DNA of 64,000 bases, taken from contig NZ_JAILYJ010000006.1 in NCBI RefSeq assembly GCF_019793465.1, forward strand, positions 248,001 through 312,000, given 5' to 3'. How positions within the stretch are numbered: the stretch's first letter is position 1; every line of letters begins with the position of its first letter. Under the pieces are notes generated by a model. That model did no database searches, was not told where the DNA came from, and saw only the letters and a program-made list of their open reading frames with translations. This DNA is from Rhizobium croatiense. Lineage in GTDB: Bacteria; Pseudomonadota; Alphaproteobacteria; Rhizobiales; Rhizobiaceae. Positions 26,095 to 35,150 of this stretch are shown piece by piece. The position numbers and the translations under genes are program-made.

Positions 26095-27639
26095 ATGGCG
26101 TTCTTTGAAAGCATGCTGACCCTGCTGCTGGTGGCAATCGTCTTTCTGCAATTCTCCAGGAAGTTTCGGATCCCCTATCCGACAATGCTGTCGATCGCCG
26201 GCGTCATCGTCGCGGCTGTGCCCTGGGCTCCCGAGGTTGCCATTGATCCCGACCTTGCATTGGCGTTGCTGGTCGCGCCCGTGCTCTTCGACGCCGCTTA
26301 TGATCTGCCGCCGAGGACATTGAGGCGCAACTGGCTGCCGCTCTTCTCGCTCGCCGCGATCGCCGTGATCCTGACAGCTGCAGCCGTCGCCGTCGTCGGG
26401 GTGACGATGGCCGGCCTGCCGTTGGCCGCGGCCGTCGCGCTCGGCGCCATCGTCGCGCCGCCGGATGCCGCCGCCGCCACCGCCATGCTCGATCGCTTCG
26501 CCCTGCCGCGCCAGACCTATGCCGTCCTGAAGGGCGAGAGCCTTTTAAACGATGCCGTCGCGCTTCTGATCTTCAGCGCTGCGGTTTCGGCCGCGGCCAG
26601 TCCGGCCTTCTTTTCCGGCGCTCTGGCGGAACTGGCTCTCGCCGTCCCCGGTGGCCTCGTCTTCGGCTATCTCATGGGCCGTCTCTACATGGTCGTCGGC
26701 CTGAGGCTCGCCGGCACGCTCGGCGGCACCCTGCTCGAATTCGTCGCCACCTTCGGCACGTGGATCATCGCCGAGCGGCTGCATCTTTCGGCGATTCTGG
26801 CCATCGTCGTCTACGCGATGGTGATTGCCCGCTACATGCCGGAACGGCAGACGGCCCGCCACCGCATCCACTCCTATTCTGTGTGGGAGGCTGCGGTCTT
26901 CCTGCTCAATGTGCTCGCTTTTCTGCTGATGGGCCTGCAGGCCCGCCAGATCGTCCTCGACCTCGATCCCGGCCGACTGAGTTTCGCGATCGGCTTCGCC
27001 GCCGCGGTCTTCGGCACCGTCGTCGTCGTCCGTCTCGCCTGGGTGCTCTTCTACAACCGGGCGATCAAATTTCTCGCAGCGCGCAGACGCACGACACAGG
27101 CCGCTCCGACGTTTGCGGCCAGCCTGCTTGCCGGCTGGTGCGGCATGCGCGGCCTCGTCACACTGGCGACCGCGCTCGCCCTGCCGGTCGACTTTCCCGA
27201 TCGCGACATCATCCTGCTCAGCGCGCTCGCCGTCGTCCTCGGCACGCTCATCGTCCAGGGACTGACGCTCGGACCGCTGATCCGTTTTCTGAAATTCGAT
27301 CCGGACACGTCCCTGGAGCGCGATCTCGCCAGAGCCCGCGTGGCGTTGATCGATGCGGCGCTGGCCGAGCTTACAGGCGGCGAGGACGATTCCATCCGCA
27401 TCCTGCGCGACGTCTACACCTCGGAGCGCAAGATCGCCGCGGACGGCAAACATCCGCGCGAGGTCAGCAGGCTCGATAAACAGCGCCGCAATGTCATCGT
27501 CGCAAAACGCGCCAAGCTGGCAGCGATGCGCCGCTCCGATGAGATCGACGATGATGTCTTTCATATGCTGGAACAGGAGCTTGACTGGGCCGAGCTCGGC
27601 GCGCTTCCGCCCGGCAGGGACGAGATCGTCGAGAGCTGA
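26095..27639 (+). CDS. CPA1-family Na+/H+ antiporter
   Basis: The 514-residue protein has about 11-12 hydrophobic segments (residues 1-400) with the CPA1 markers GAIVAPPDAAAATAMLD and GESLLNDAVALLIF, the latter containing the acidic residues for ion exchange. The C-terminal ~110 residues are cytoplasmic and charged. It should exchange Na+ or K+ for H+ across the inner membrane. ATG 26095 lies after AGGGGAGCTTG; TTG 26092 is directly before it. It is divergent from the marR-emrAB unit, with about 210 bases between that hold the MarR dyads and a GGGCTCGAGCCC palindrome at 26002-26013. Confidence 0.9.
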   Translation: MAFFESMLTLLLVAIVFLQFSRKFRIPYPTMLSIAGVIVAAVPWAPEVAIDPDLALALLVAPVLFDAAYDLPPRTLRRNWLPLFSLAAIAVILTAAAVAVVGVTMAGLPLAAAVALGAIVAPPDAAAATAMLDRFALPRQTYAVLKGESLLNDAVALLIFSAAVSAAASPAFFSGALAELALAVPGGLVFGYLMGRLYMVVGLRLAGTLGGTLLEFVATFGTWIIAERLHLSAILAIVVYAMVIARYMPERQTARHRIHSYSVWEAAVFLLNVLAFLLMGLQARQIVLDLDPGRLSFAIGFAAAVFGTVVVVRLAWVLFYNRAIKFLAARRRTTQAAPTFAASLLAGWCGMRGLVTLATALALPVDFPDRDIILLSALAVVLGTLIVQGLTLGPLIRFLKFDPDTSLERDLARARVALIDAALAELTGGEDDSIRILRDVYTSERKIAADGKHPREVSRLDKQRRNVIVAKRAKLAAMRRSDEIDDDVFHMLEQELDWAELGALPPGRDEIVES

Positions 27640-27690
27640 CGCCCCTTCCGCGACGTCTCGATGGATTCAGGAACCGCCGCCAATTGGCAT

Positions 27691-27720
27691 TTGCAATTTT
27701 TCGCCGCTGCCGTTTATAGT
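27691..27720 (+). promoter_or_regulatory. Candidate sigma-70-type promoter of the second RND operon
   Basis: TTGCAA (27691-27696) and TATAGT (27715-27720) are separated by 18 bases in the 263-base gap before the adaptor gene. A perfect dyad GGAGGCG-GA-CGCCTCC follows at 27803-27818 in the presumed leader. No regulator gene is adjacent. Confidence 0.4.
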
Positions 27721-27902
27721 CCAATTCCATAGGGTTACGATTTTTCTGATCTGCATTGCCTGCCGGCCTTCCTTTCCAGGGATTGGACGCCGGAGAATTC
27801 AAGGAGGCGGACGCCTCCGCTCAAGCAGCAAGACATGAACGACATCACTTCATCTTAGGTTTGGCGGCAGCAAAAAGCGGGCGCCGAGATTGGAGGACCG
27901 GT

Positions 27903-29078
27903 ATGACTTACGCGCTTCGACAGATCGCGGTGTTTGGCTGCATGGCGGCGTTGATGCCTCTGGCCGCGCTGGCCCAGAACGCCCCGCCGCCCCCGCCCGT
28001 CACCGTCGCCAAGCCGGTCGTTCGCGACGTCGTCGACAGCGACGAGTTCATCGGTCGCTTCGAACCGGTCGACGAAGTCTCCGTTCGCTCGCGCGTTGGC
28101 GGTTACCTGCAGGAAATCCATTTCCAGGACGGCGCCCTGGTCAAGCAGGGCGATCTGCTCTTCGTCATCGACCAAAGACCCTTCATAACGGCCCTCAACC
28201 AGGCAAAGGCGACCCTTGAGGCCTCACAATCCACCCTGGTCTTTGCCGACGCGCAGTACAAGCGCGCCCAGTCGCTTGCTTCCAGCGGCAGTCAGTCGGC
28301 GCAGACGCTGGATGATCGCCGCCGCGAATTCGATTCAGCCGAGGCCAATGTCCGCGGCGCGCAGGCCGCAGCCGACCGTGCGTCGCTCGACATGGAATAT
28401 ACGGAAATCAAGGCGCCGCTCAGCGGCCGTATCGACCGCCGGCTGATTTCGGCCGGCAATCTCGTGCAGACCGACCAGACCGTGCTCACGACGATCGTTT
28501 CTCTCGACCCGATCGATTTCTATTTCGACGTCGACGAACGCCGCCTGCTGAATTTTGCCGACACCGCCCGCAAATTGGGCAAAGACCTCCAGCAGGGCGG
28601 CGGCGGACTGGATGTGTCCGTCACGATCTCGGATCCCAATGCCAAACCTTTCAAGGGAAAGCTCGATTTCGCCGAGAACCGGGTCGACAACCAGAGTGGC
28701 ACCATTCGTCTGCGAGCCCGTTTCCCCAACCCTGGCCTTGTCCTGCAACCCGGCCTCTTCGGCCGCATACAGGTCGAAGCCTCCAACACCTACCAGGCCA
28801 TTCTTGTCCCCGACGAGGCAATCGGCTCGGATCAGAACGAGCGCGTCGTCTATGTCGTCGCCGACGACGGCACGGTTTCGAGCAAGCCCGTCAGGCCTGG
28901 ACCGCGGCTCTACGGCTACCGCGTGATACGCGAGGGTCTCGACGGCACCGAGACGATCATCGTCAACGGCGTGATCCGCGCCCGTCCCGGCTCGAAGATC
29001 ACGCCTCAGATGACCGAGCTGCCGAAGGAGCGGCAGGACACGGCGCCGGAAACCGCCGGCGCGGAGAGCGGACAATGA
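27903..29078 (+). CDS. RND efflux periplasmic adaptor (AcrA-like)
   Basis: The 391-residue protein starts with a cleavable-looking signal peptide (MTYALRQIAVFGCMAALMPL, then a likely cut after ALAQ). A Pro-rich linker (NAPPPPPVTVAKP) follows, then the lipoyl halves (VRSRVGGYLQEIHFQDGALV and MEYTEIKAPLSGRIDRRLI), the helical hairpin between them, and the beta-barrel domains. Unlike the first adaptor in this window it looks secreted rather than anchored. ATG 27903 follows GGAGGACCGGT; the open frame extends back to 27756 without a ribosome site. The last 4 bases overlap the permease start, so the two are coupled. Confidence 0.93.
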   Translation: MTYALRQIAVFGCMAALMPLAALAQNAPPPPPVTVAKPVVRDVVDSDEFIGRFEPVDEVSVRSRVGGYLQEIHFQDGALVKQGDLLFVIDQRPFITALNQAKATLEASQSTLVFADAQYKRAQSLASSGSQSAQTLDDRRREFDSAEANVRGAQAAADRASLDMEYTEIKAPLSGRIDRRLISAGNLVQTDQTVLTTIVSLDPIDFYFDVDERRLLNFADTARKLGKDLQQGGGGLDVSVTISDPNAKPFKGKLDFAENRVDNQSGTIRLRARFPNPGLVLQPGLFGRIQVEASNTYQAILVPDEAIGSDQNERVVYVVADDGTVSSKPVRPGPRLYGYRVIREGLDGTETIIVNGVIRARPGSKITPQMTELPKERQDTAPETAGAESGQ

Positions 29079-32000
29079 GATTCGCTCATTTTTTCGTGGA
29101 CCGGCCGATCTTTGCGGCCGTGATTTCGATCGTTCTTCTCGTCGTCGGCGGCATCGCCTATACGCAGCTGCCGGTCTCGCAATATCCGGAGATCGCGCCG
29201 CCGACGATCGTCGTGCGCACCTCCTATCCGGGCGCTGATCCGCAGACCATCGCCGATACGGTTTCGACGCCGCTCGAGCAGCAGATCAACGGCGTCGAAG
29301 ACATGCTCTACATGTCTTCCTACTCGAGCGCCGACGGCGCCATGTCGCTGACGATCACCTTCAAGCTCGGCACCGACCTCGACAAGGTCCAGGTGCTTGT
29401 CCAGAACCGCGTCTCCATCGCGCTGCCCCGCCTTCCCGAGGAAGTCCAGCGGCTCGGCGTGACAACCGACAAAAGTTCGCCGGATCTGATGATGGTCGTG
29501 CACCTGTTGTCGCCGACGCATCGTTATGACCAGCTTTACGTCTCGAACTACGCCCGCAACCGCATCCGCGACGTTCTCGTTCGCCTCGATGGCGTCGGCG
29601 ACGTGCAGCTGTTCGGCGAGCGCCAGTATTCGATGCGAGTCTGGCTGGACCCGGAAAAGCTCTCTGCCTACGGCATGACATCCGATGACGTCGTCGCCGC
29701 CCTCAGAGACCAGAACGTCCAGGTGTCGGGCGGCAAGATCGGCGCGCCGCCGGTCACCGGCAAGAACGCGTTCGAATATACGGTGCGGACGGACGGCCGC
29801 TTCTCCGACGTGCGCGAGTTTCGCTATGTCATCGTCAAATCGACGGATAGCGGCCGGCTTGTGCAGTTGCAGGACGTCGCCCGCATCGAGCTCGGCGCGC
29901 AGGACTACGTCACCAACAGCTATCTCAACAACGATCCCGCGGTCGCACTCGGCATCTTCGCCCGGCCGGGGACCAATGCCCTCGACACCGCCCATCAGGT
30001 CCAGACGATCATGAAGGACCTGTCGCAGAATTTCCCGCAGGGGCTAGAATATCGCATCGTCTACGACACCACCGAATTCATCTCGGATTCGATCTCCGAA
30101 GTGTATCGAACCATCGTCGAGGCGGCGATCCTGGTGGCGATCGTCGTCCTCGTCTTCCTGCAATCCTGGCGCACCGCGATCATTCCGATCATTGCCATCC
30201 CGGTCTCGCTGATCGGCACCTTCGCCGTCCTCTTGGCCTTCGGCTTCTCGCTCAACATGCTCACCCTGTTCGGCCTGGTGCTGGCGATCGGTATCGTCGT
30301 CGACGACGCGATCGTGGTGGTGGAAAATGTCGAGCGCAATCTCGCCCGCGGCATGACGCCGAAACAGGCCTCCCACGTCACGATGGACGAAGTCGGAACC
30401 GCCGTCATCGCCATCTCGCTGGTGTTGATCGCCGTCTTCGTGCCGACAGCCTTCATTCCGGGCATTTCGGGACAGTTCTACCGGCAGTTCGCCGTCACCA
30501 TCGCTGTGACCACCGCGATATCAGCGTTGAACTCGCTGACGCTTTCGCCTGCCCTGGCAGGCATATTGCTCAAGCCTCATGACCATGAAACCAGGCGCAC
30601 CAATGTGGCCACACGCCTGGGACGCGGCCTTGCCGATGGCTTCAACCGTGGATTCGACCGGATGAGTTCCGGCTATTCATGGACCGTTCGGCACCTGGTC
30701 AGCAGCTGGGTCGGCTTGAGCGCTGCCATGCTCGCCTTCGTCTGCCTGCTGGGGGCAACCTGGTACATGGGCACGCGGGTTCCCTCGGGTTTCATCCCGA
30801 CCATGGACCAGGGTTACGCGATCATCGTCATACAGCTTCCTGACGGCGCCTCGCTTGCGCGTACCGACGCCGTCGTCAAACAGGTGGGCGACATTGCCCG
30901 CACCGTGCCGGGTGTCGGCAATGCCGTGCAGTTTGCCGGCTTCAGCGGGGCGACATTCACCAATGCCTCAAATGCCGGCGTCGTCTTCGTGCCGTTCAAA
31001 TCCTTCGCCGAACGCGAAGAAGGCGGAGACAACGCCAACAAGATCATCGGCGAGCTTTTCGGCAAGCTGCAAAGCATCCAGGAAGCCTTCATCATCGCCA
31101 TACCGCCGCCATCCGTGCGGGGTGTCGGCAATTCCGGTGGCTTCAAGATGCAGATTTCCGATCTTGAAAACGCGGATATGACGCGGGTGCTCGCCCTCGC
31201 CCGCCAAATGATGGGTGCGGCAGCGACGACCGAGGGGCTGACCGGCGTCTTTACGACATTCTCCGACGCAAGCCCGCAATATTTCCTGGCGATCGACCGC
31301 GACAAGGCACGCTTCCTGAATGTGCCGATCCCCAATATCTTCAACGCGCTTTCCATCAATCTCGGCGTCGCCTATGTCAACGATTTCAACGCGTTCGGCC
31401 GCGTCTATCAGGTTCGCGCCCAGGCCGACCGGCAGTATCGCATGGATAGGGAAGATATCCTCGCCCTGAAGGTTCGATCGGCGACCGGCGCGCTGGTTCC
31501 GCTTGGAACCTTGATGGATATCCAGGATGCCAGCGGCCCGGCGCTCGTCCAACGCTACAACATGTATGTCTCGGTGCCGCTTCAGGGCAATCCGACGCCA
31601 GGCACGTCAACGGGCGACGCCATCGCGAAGATGGAAGCGCTGGCGGCAAAGATCCTGCCGCAGGGAACGACCTTCGAATGGACGGAACTCGCCTATCAGG
31701 AGACCCATACCGGCAACACCGCCGTCTACATCTTCGCCCTCTCGGTGATCTTCGTCTTCCTGGCGCTGGCGGCGCAATATGAAAGCTGGGTTCTGCCGCT
31801 GGCGATCATCCTCATCGTGCCGCTCGCGGTGCTGGCGGCGCTGATCGGGGTTTCGCTCCGCGGCATGGACAACAATGTCCTGACGCAGATCGGCCTGATC
31901 GTGCTGATCGGCCTTGCGGCCAAGAACGCCATTCTGATCGTCGAGTTCGCGAGACAGGCGGAAGAAGAAGGCAAATCGCCGGTCGACGCGGCCATCGAGG

Positions 32001-32260
32001 CCAGCCATCTTCGCCTGCGACCGATCCTAATGACGGCTTTCGCCTTCATCTTCGGCGTGCTGCCGCTTGCCATCGCCACCGGCCCCGGCGCCGAAATGCG
32101 CCAGTCGCTCGGCACTGCCGTCTTCTCAGGCATGCTCGGCGTGACGTTCTTCGGCCTGTTCCTGACGCCGGTTTTCTACGTCGTGCTGCGCGGCCGGCGT
32201 CGCAACCGCTCAGCTGAAAGGCCGGTCGAAGCGGTCCCGACCGAAAGGGAGACGGTTTGA
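29075..32260 (+). CDS. RND multidrug efflux permease (HAE1 family, AcrB-like)
   Basis: This 1061-residue protein has the full RND plan. The N-terminal helix is MRFAHFFVDRPIFAAVISIV, and the periplasmic porter domain carries STPLEQQINGVEDMLYMSS. TM4 reads GLVLAIGIVVDDAIVVVEN with both proton-relay Asp residues, followed by a repeated second half with GLAAKNAILIVEFARQAEEE. It should pump hydrophobic or amphipathic compounds using the proton gradient. It overlaps the adaptor gene by ATGA. As with the first pair, no outer-membrane factor is encoded next to it. It is a clear paralogue of the permease at 14630-17830 but not a recent duplicate, since many residues differ. Confidence 0.95.
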   Translation: MRFAHFFVDRPIFAAVISIVLLVVGGIAYTQLPVSQYPEIAPPTIVVRTSYPGADPQTIADTVSTPLEQQINGVEDMLYMSSYSSADGAMSLTITFKLGTDLDKVQVLVQNRVSIALPRLPEEVQRLGVTTDKSSPDLMMVVHLLSPTHRYDQLYVSNYARNRIRDVLVRLDGVGDVQLFGERQYSMRVWLDPEKLSAYGMTSDDVVAALRDQNVQVSGGKIGAPPVTGKNAFEYTVRTDGRFSDVREFRYVIVKSTDSGRLVQLQDVARIELGAQDYVTNSYLNNDPAVALGIFARPGTNALDTAHQVQTIMKDLSQNFPQGLEYRIVYDTTEFISDSISEVYRTIVEAAILVAIVVLVFLQSWRTAIIPIIAIPVSLIGTFAVLLAFGFSLNMLTLFGLVLAIGIVVDDAIVVVENVERNLARGMTPKQASHVTMDEVGTAVIAISLVLIAVFVPTAFIPGISGQFYRQFAVTIAVTTAISALNSLTLSPALAGILLKPHDHETRRTNVATRLGRGLADGFNRGFDRMSSGYSWTVRHLVSSWVGLSAAMLAFVCLLGATWYMGTRVPSGFIPTMDQGYAIIVIQLPDGASLARTDAVVKQVGDIARTVPGVGNAVQFAGFSGATFTNASNAGVVFVPFKSFAEREEGGDNANKIIGELFGKLQSIQEAFIIAIPPPSVRGVGNSGGFKMQISDLENADMTRVLALARQMMGAAATTEGLTGVFTTFSDASPQYFLAIDRDKARFLNVPIPNIFNALSINLGVAYVNDFNAFGRVYQVRAQADRQYRMDREDILALKVRSATGALVPLGTLMDIQDASGPALVQRYNMYVSVPLQGNPTPGTSTGDAIAKMEALAAKILPQGTTFEWTELAYQETHTGNTAVYIFALSVIFVFLALAAQYESWVLPLAIILIVPLAVLAALIGVSLRGMDNNVLTQIGLIVLIGLAAKNAILIVEFARQAEEEGKSPVDAAIEASHLRLRPILMTAFAFIFGVLPLAIATGPGAEMRQSLGTAVFSGMLGVTFFGLFLTPVFYVVLRGRRRNRSAERPVEAVPTERETV

Positions 32261-32281
32261 TCACTCCAGTGACAATGCCTG

Positions 32282-33061
32282 TCAGGTGGAAAACAGATGC
32301 ACCTGGCCCTGCCACAGACGGGCGACGGTCAGCCTGCCGCTGCGATAGGCGCGCGTATCGAGATTGAGCCGCCTCGCGCGAACCTCTGGCTCGTCGTTCG
32401 GCGTATGACCATGGACGACGAGTTTCGGCAAAGGGATCCTGCTTTCGAGAAATCGGTGGCGGATGAGCACCAGATCCTCGTCGGTCTGCGCCGCGATTGG
32501 CCGCGCCGGATCGATGCCGGCATGGACGAACAATACGCTTGGCGTGTCCAGCATGATCGGCATCGCCCGCATGAAATCGATATGCGTGTGCGGCAGCGAA
32601 TGACGGAGGAAGGCGTCGAGCTGTGCGCCGGAGGGGAAGACCAGCGGCAGATGCTCCGGATCGAGCCCATAGGATTTCAGCGAGTGCGCCGATCCCATCC
32701 GCATCCAGTCGTCATAGGAAAGCCAGCCGTCGATATAATCGAGCATGGCGATCTCGTGGTTGCCGGCAAGGCAGATCCGATCGAAACCTTGCGGCGGCGG
32801 ATCCATGAGGTGAGCGATGACCTGCGCCGATTCCGGGCCGCGGTCGATATAATCGCCGAGCGTCACGATCAGCTTGCGCCCGGGCAGCCGTGCCGCATCG
32901 CGCAGGATAGCCTGTTCGGCCTTCACGAGCAGATCGCACCGGCCGTGAATGTCGCCGATGGCATAGGTTGGAATATCGGCGATATCCAGCGTCGGACGCG
33001 GTCTCGGCTCGCGTGCCATTTTCGAAACCTCGCTGCGGCGAGCAAGAGAGTCGCTCATCAT
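32282..33061 (-). CDS. PPP-family metallophosphoesterase (Ser/Thr phosphatase-like)
   Basis: The ~259-residue protein has the three phosphoesterase signatures in order: GDIHGRCDLL, GDYIDRGPESAQV and AGNHEIAML, giving the metal ligands Asp, His, Asp and Asn. Later His residues are in FVHAGIDPARPI and VVHGHTPNDEPE. Bacterial relatives act on phosphoproteins or on dinucleotide polyphosphates such as Ap4A, so the substrate is open. Adjacent ATG codons at 33061 and 33058 are both possible starts. The stop is 21 bases from the convergent RND permease gene. It is divergent from the SfnB-like gene. Confidence 0.88.
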   Translation of the reverse strand: MMSDSLARRSEVSKMAREPRPRPTLDIADIPTYAIGDIHGRCDLLVKAEQAILRDAARLPGRKLIVTLGDYIDRGPESAQVIAHLMDPPPQGFDRICLAGNHEIAMLDYIDGWLSYDDWMRMGSAHSLKSYGLDPEHLPLVFPSGAQLDAFLRHSLPHTHIDFMRAMPIMLDTPSVLFVHAGIDPARPIAAQTDEDLVLIRHRFLESRIPLPKLVVHGHTPNDEPEVRARRLNLDTRAYRSGRLTVARLWQGQVHLFST

Positions 33062-33143
33062 GTTTCTCAATCAAGGAAGCCCCGGTTAACCATAAGTAGC
33101 GCCGAGGGCAAGGCGATCAAGTTGGTGAGAAAATTCGAAGCAT

Positions 33144-33164
33144 CGGTTTTTTCTAGAAAAACCG
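33144..33164. promoter_or_regulatory. Near-perfect palindrome upstream of the SfnB-like gene
   Basis: CGGTTTTTT and AAAAACCG flank a central CTAG, giving a 21-base dyad with one extra base in the left arm. It lies about 60 bases before the ATG at 33224, in the gap shared with the divergent phosphatase gene. It could be an operator; the T-rich arms also allow a terminator-like hairpin. Confidence 0.45.
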
Positions 33165-33223
33165 TTCTTATCATCCGCAGCGAAATCCCTCACTCCTGTT
33201 GTCCGTCGAGGAAAGAGTGACCG

Positions 33224-34342
33224 ATGGGAACCATATCGCAGTTTCGTGACCGCCTGAGACCGCCAGCGCAGCGCATCGAGAGCGAAGAGGCGGCAATATC
33301 CACGGCCCGTGACCTCGCCACCGCCTTCCGGCGCGAGGCGAGCGAACGCGATATCAACCGCATTCTGCCGTTTGCCGAACTCGACGCGCTGTCGATATCG
33401 GGACTGACCGCAATCACTGTTCCACCCGACCATGAAGGGCTCGACGTGCCGAATGCCCTGCTTGCCGAAATCGTTGCGATCATTGCCGAGGCCGATGCTT
33501 CGATCGGCGAGACCCTGGAAAATCATTTTTCCGCGCTGGAAACACTCCGCATTCAGGCCGGAGAGGATCTGAAGGCCTCGCTGTTTGCCCGTGCGCTGCT
33601 CGGCGACCGCTTCGCCTCCGCCACTTTCGCCGAGGGGTGCGAGGTAACCGACGAAGGCCCGGGCTATCGCCTCAGCGGCCGCACTCGGCAGGCCGCCGGT
33701 ATCCTCTATGCCGACTGGATCGCCGCCGCCCTCACACTTCCGCCCGGCCGCCCGGTGACGCTCTACCTCACCGGCAGCGATGAAGACCTGCAGGTGGTCG
33801 ATGATTGGGACGGCTTCGGCCAGCGCACCAATGGATCGGCAACGACGATCGCCGGCGCACTCCATGTCAATACCGCTGCCATCGCGCCGGCGTCTTCATT
33901 TGGATATTCGACAGGCATGTCGCTCCGCCTGCTGCTCAAGGCCGGGGTAAGCCTCGGCATCGCGCGAGCCGCGTGGGCCGACCTGATGACAGCGATCGGC
34001 GATCGCGCCGCCGTCCTCTCTCACCTCGGCAAACACGCCGTCGGCATCGAAGCGACGGCGGCGGCCTTGGAACGGGCTGGCCGAAAACTCGACTTTGCCC
34101 AGGTCAATCCCGTGGAGGCGGCGATGGCAGACGCGCATTTTTCCGCTTCGGCGGCCGCGATCATAGCCGGCGATACGGCGCTCGCCGCCGCCAATGCGCT
34201 GTTCGAACTCGCAGGGCAGGCATCGGCCGGCATCGGCCTCAATCTCGACCGCCATTGGCGCAATGCCCGCATTCACGCGCTTTCGCTGCCACGGGATAGG
34301 ATGCTGCGCAGCGCAGGCGAGTATATGTCGAAGCAAGCCTGA
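33224..34342 (+). CDS. SfnB/DszC-like acyl-CoA-dehydrogenase-fold flavin enzyme
   Basis: The 372-residue protein has the acyl-CoA dehydrogenase fold: an N-terminal helical domain (residues 1-120), a beta domain (~120-220) and a C-terminal four-helix part. The stretch DDWDGFGQRTNGSATT and the earlier ENHFSALETLR resemble SfnB/DszC proteins, which are flavin-dependent oxygenases or oxidoreductases used for organosulfur compounds such as sulfones. The general base Glu of true acyl-CoA dehydrogenases is not evident, in line with that group. The gene converges on an Rrf2 regulator gene, a family that includes cysteine and sulfur regulators, so a sulfur role is plausible but inferred. The start ATG 33224 follows GGAAAGAGTGACC. 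Confidence 0.78.
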   Translation: MGTISQFRDRLRPPAQRIESEEAAISTARDLATAFRREASERDINRILPFAELDALSISGLTAITVPPDHEGLDVPNALLAEIVAIIAEADASIGETLENHFSALETLRIQAGEDLKASLFARALLGDRFASATFAEGCEVTDEGPGYRLSGRTRQAAGILYADWIAAALTLPPGRPVTLYLTGSDEDLQVVDDWDGFGQRTNGSATTIAGALHVNTAAIAPASSFGYSTGMSLRLLLKAGVSLGIARAAWADLMTAIGDRAAVLSHLGKHAVGIEATAAALERAGRKLDFAQVNPVEAAMADAHFSASAAAIIAGDTALAAANALFELAGQASAGIGLNLDRHWRNARIHALSLPRDRMLRSAGEYMSKQA

Positions 34343-34396
34343 ACGACTGCCACAAGGCACCGTCGTTGTGCGGGACGATGTGGAAACGAAGAGATC

Positions 34397-34861
34397 TCAG
34401 CTGGCGGCAGAGATCGGAAATTCTTCCGTGGCGCCCTCGACATGGCCGCCGGCCGCTACGAATTGTTCGAGGGTCATATTGTCGAGGATGGCGGCGATCG
34501 CGTCCCGAACATCGGTCATCGAACGCCGCACCTGACAGGTTTCCGGATCGGCGCAATCGTCGCAGGCCTCATAGGCCGTACGGCTGGCGCAGCGGATCGG
34601 CGCCAGGGGCCCGTCGAGCGTGCGGATGACATGACCGATGCGGATTTCGGAAGCCGGACGCGACAGGGAATAACCGCCGCCAGGCCCCTTCTTCGACCGC
34701 AGGATGCCGACATTGCGCAGCTCCAGCAGGATCGTATCGAGAAACTTCTTCGGGATATTGTTGCGGGCGGCGACGTCGTTGATGAAGGCGGTCTCGCCAG
34801 GCGGCAACCGCGCCAGGTCGACCAATGCCTTCAGGCCGTATTTTCCCTTTTTCGTCAGCAT
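34397..34861 (-). CDS. Rrf2-family transcriptional regulator with cysteine cluster
   Basis: The 154-residue protein has the Rrf2 helix-turn-helix (MLTKKGKYGLKALVDLAR, then RNNIPKKFLDTILLEL) and the wing RSKKGPGGGYSLSRP. The middle part contains four Cys (IRCASRTAYEACDDCADPE, then TCQVR), a spacing able to hold an iron-sulfur cluster, as in IscR or RirA relatives. It may sense iron, redox or cysteine status. It is not typical RirA by length or by its tail. An inverted repeat (AGCTAT / ATAGCT) lies 82 bases upstream of the start. It converges on the SfnB-like gene. Confidence 0.88.
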   Translation of the reverse strand: MLTKKGKYGLKALVDLARLPPGETAFINDVAARNNIPKKFLDTILLELRNVGILRSKKGPGGGYSLSRPASEIRIGHVIRTLDGPLAPIRCASRTAYEACDDCADPETCQVRRSMTDVRDAIAAILDNMTLEQFVAAGGHVEGATEEFPISAAS

Positions 34862-34942
34862 TGTCTTTGTCCTGTCGAAAACGCAATATCATCCCGCCAA
34901 TAGCAGGCAAATAGCGTCGAAAGCGTGAAGATACAACAAAAT

Positions 34943-34959
34943 AGCTATTATTTATAGCT
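34943..34959. promoter_or_regulatory. Inverted repeat upstream of the Rrf2 gene
   Basis: AGCTAT (34943-34948) and ATAGCT (34954-34959) are separated by TATTT in an AT-rich tract that contrasts with the GC-rich surroundings. It is a candidate autoregulatory operator or promoter core. The rest of the 289-base gap holds dispersed element copy 2. Confidence 0.45.
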
Positions 34960-35013
34960 TATCTCGGCAACACTGGCGGGCTTGCAGGCAGCAAAGCGGC
35001 ATCCGACGTACCA

Positions 35014-35111
35014 ATGCATGTCACCCGGAAGTGTGCAGCGGTTCCGGGACAACCACATGCATTAAAACAAAGAGCTAAAGCGCGTTGCGTGAATTTGATT
35101 CGACGCGCTTT
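35014..35111 (+). repeat. Dispersed two-hairpin intergenic element, copy 2
   Basis: The outer stem GCATGT/ACATGC is kept. The inner stem is CCCGGAA/TTCCGGG instead of CGCAAAA/TTTTGCG as in copy 1, so three base pairs have changed on both sides, while the loop GTGTGCAGCGG is unchanged. Hairpin 2 is AAAGCGCGT (35077-35085) with ACGCGCTTT (35103-35111), perfect over 9 pairs. It lies 40 bases beyond the stop of the minus-strand SDR gene. Confidence 0.8.
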
Positions 35112-35150
35112 ATGGCTGGCCACGCGCTGCCTGCCGGCCGCGCTTTGCCG

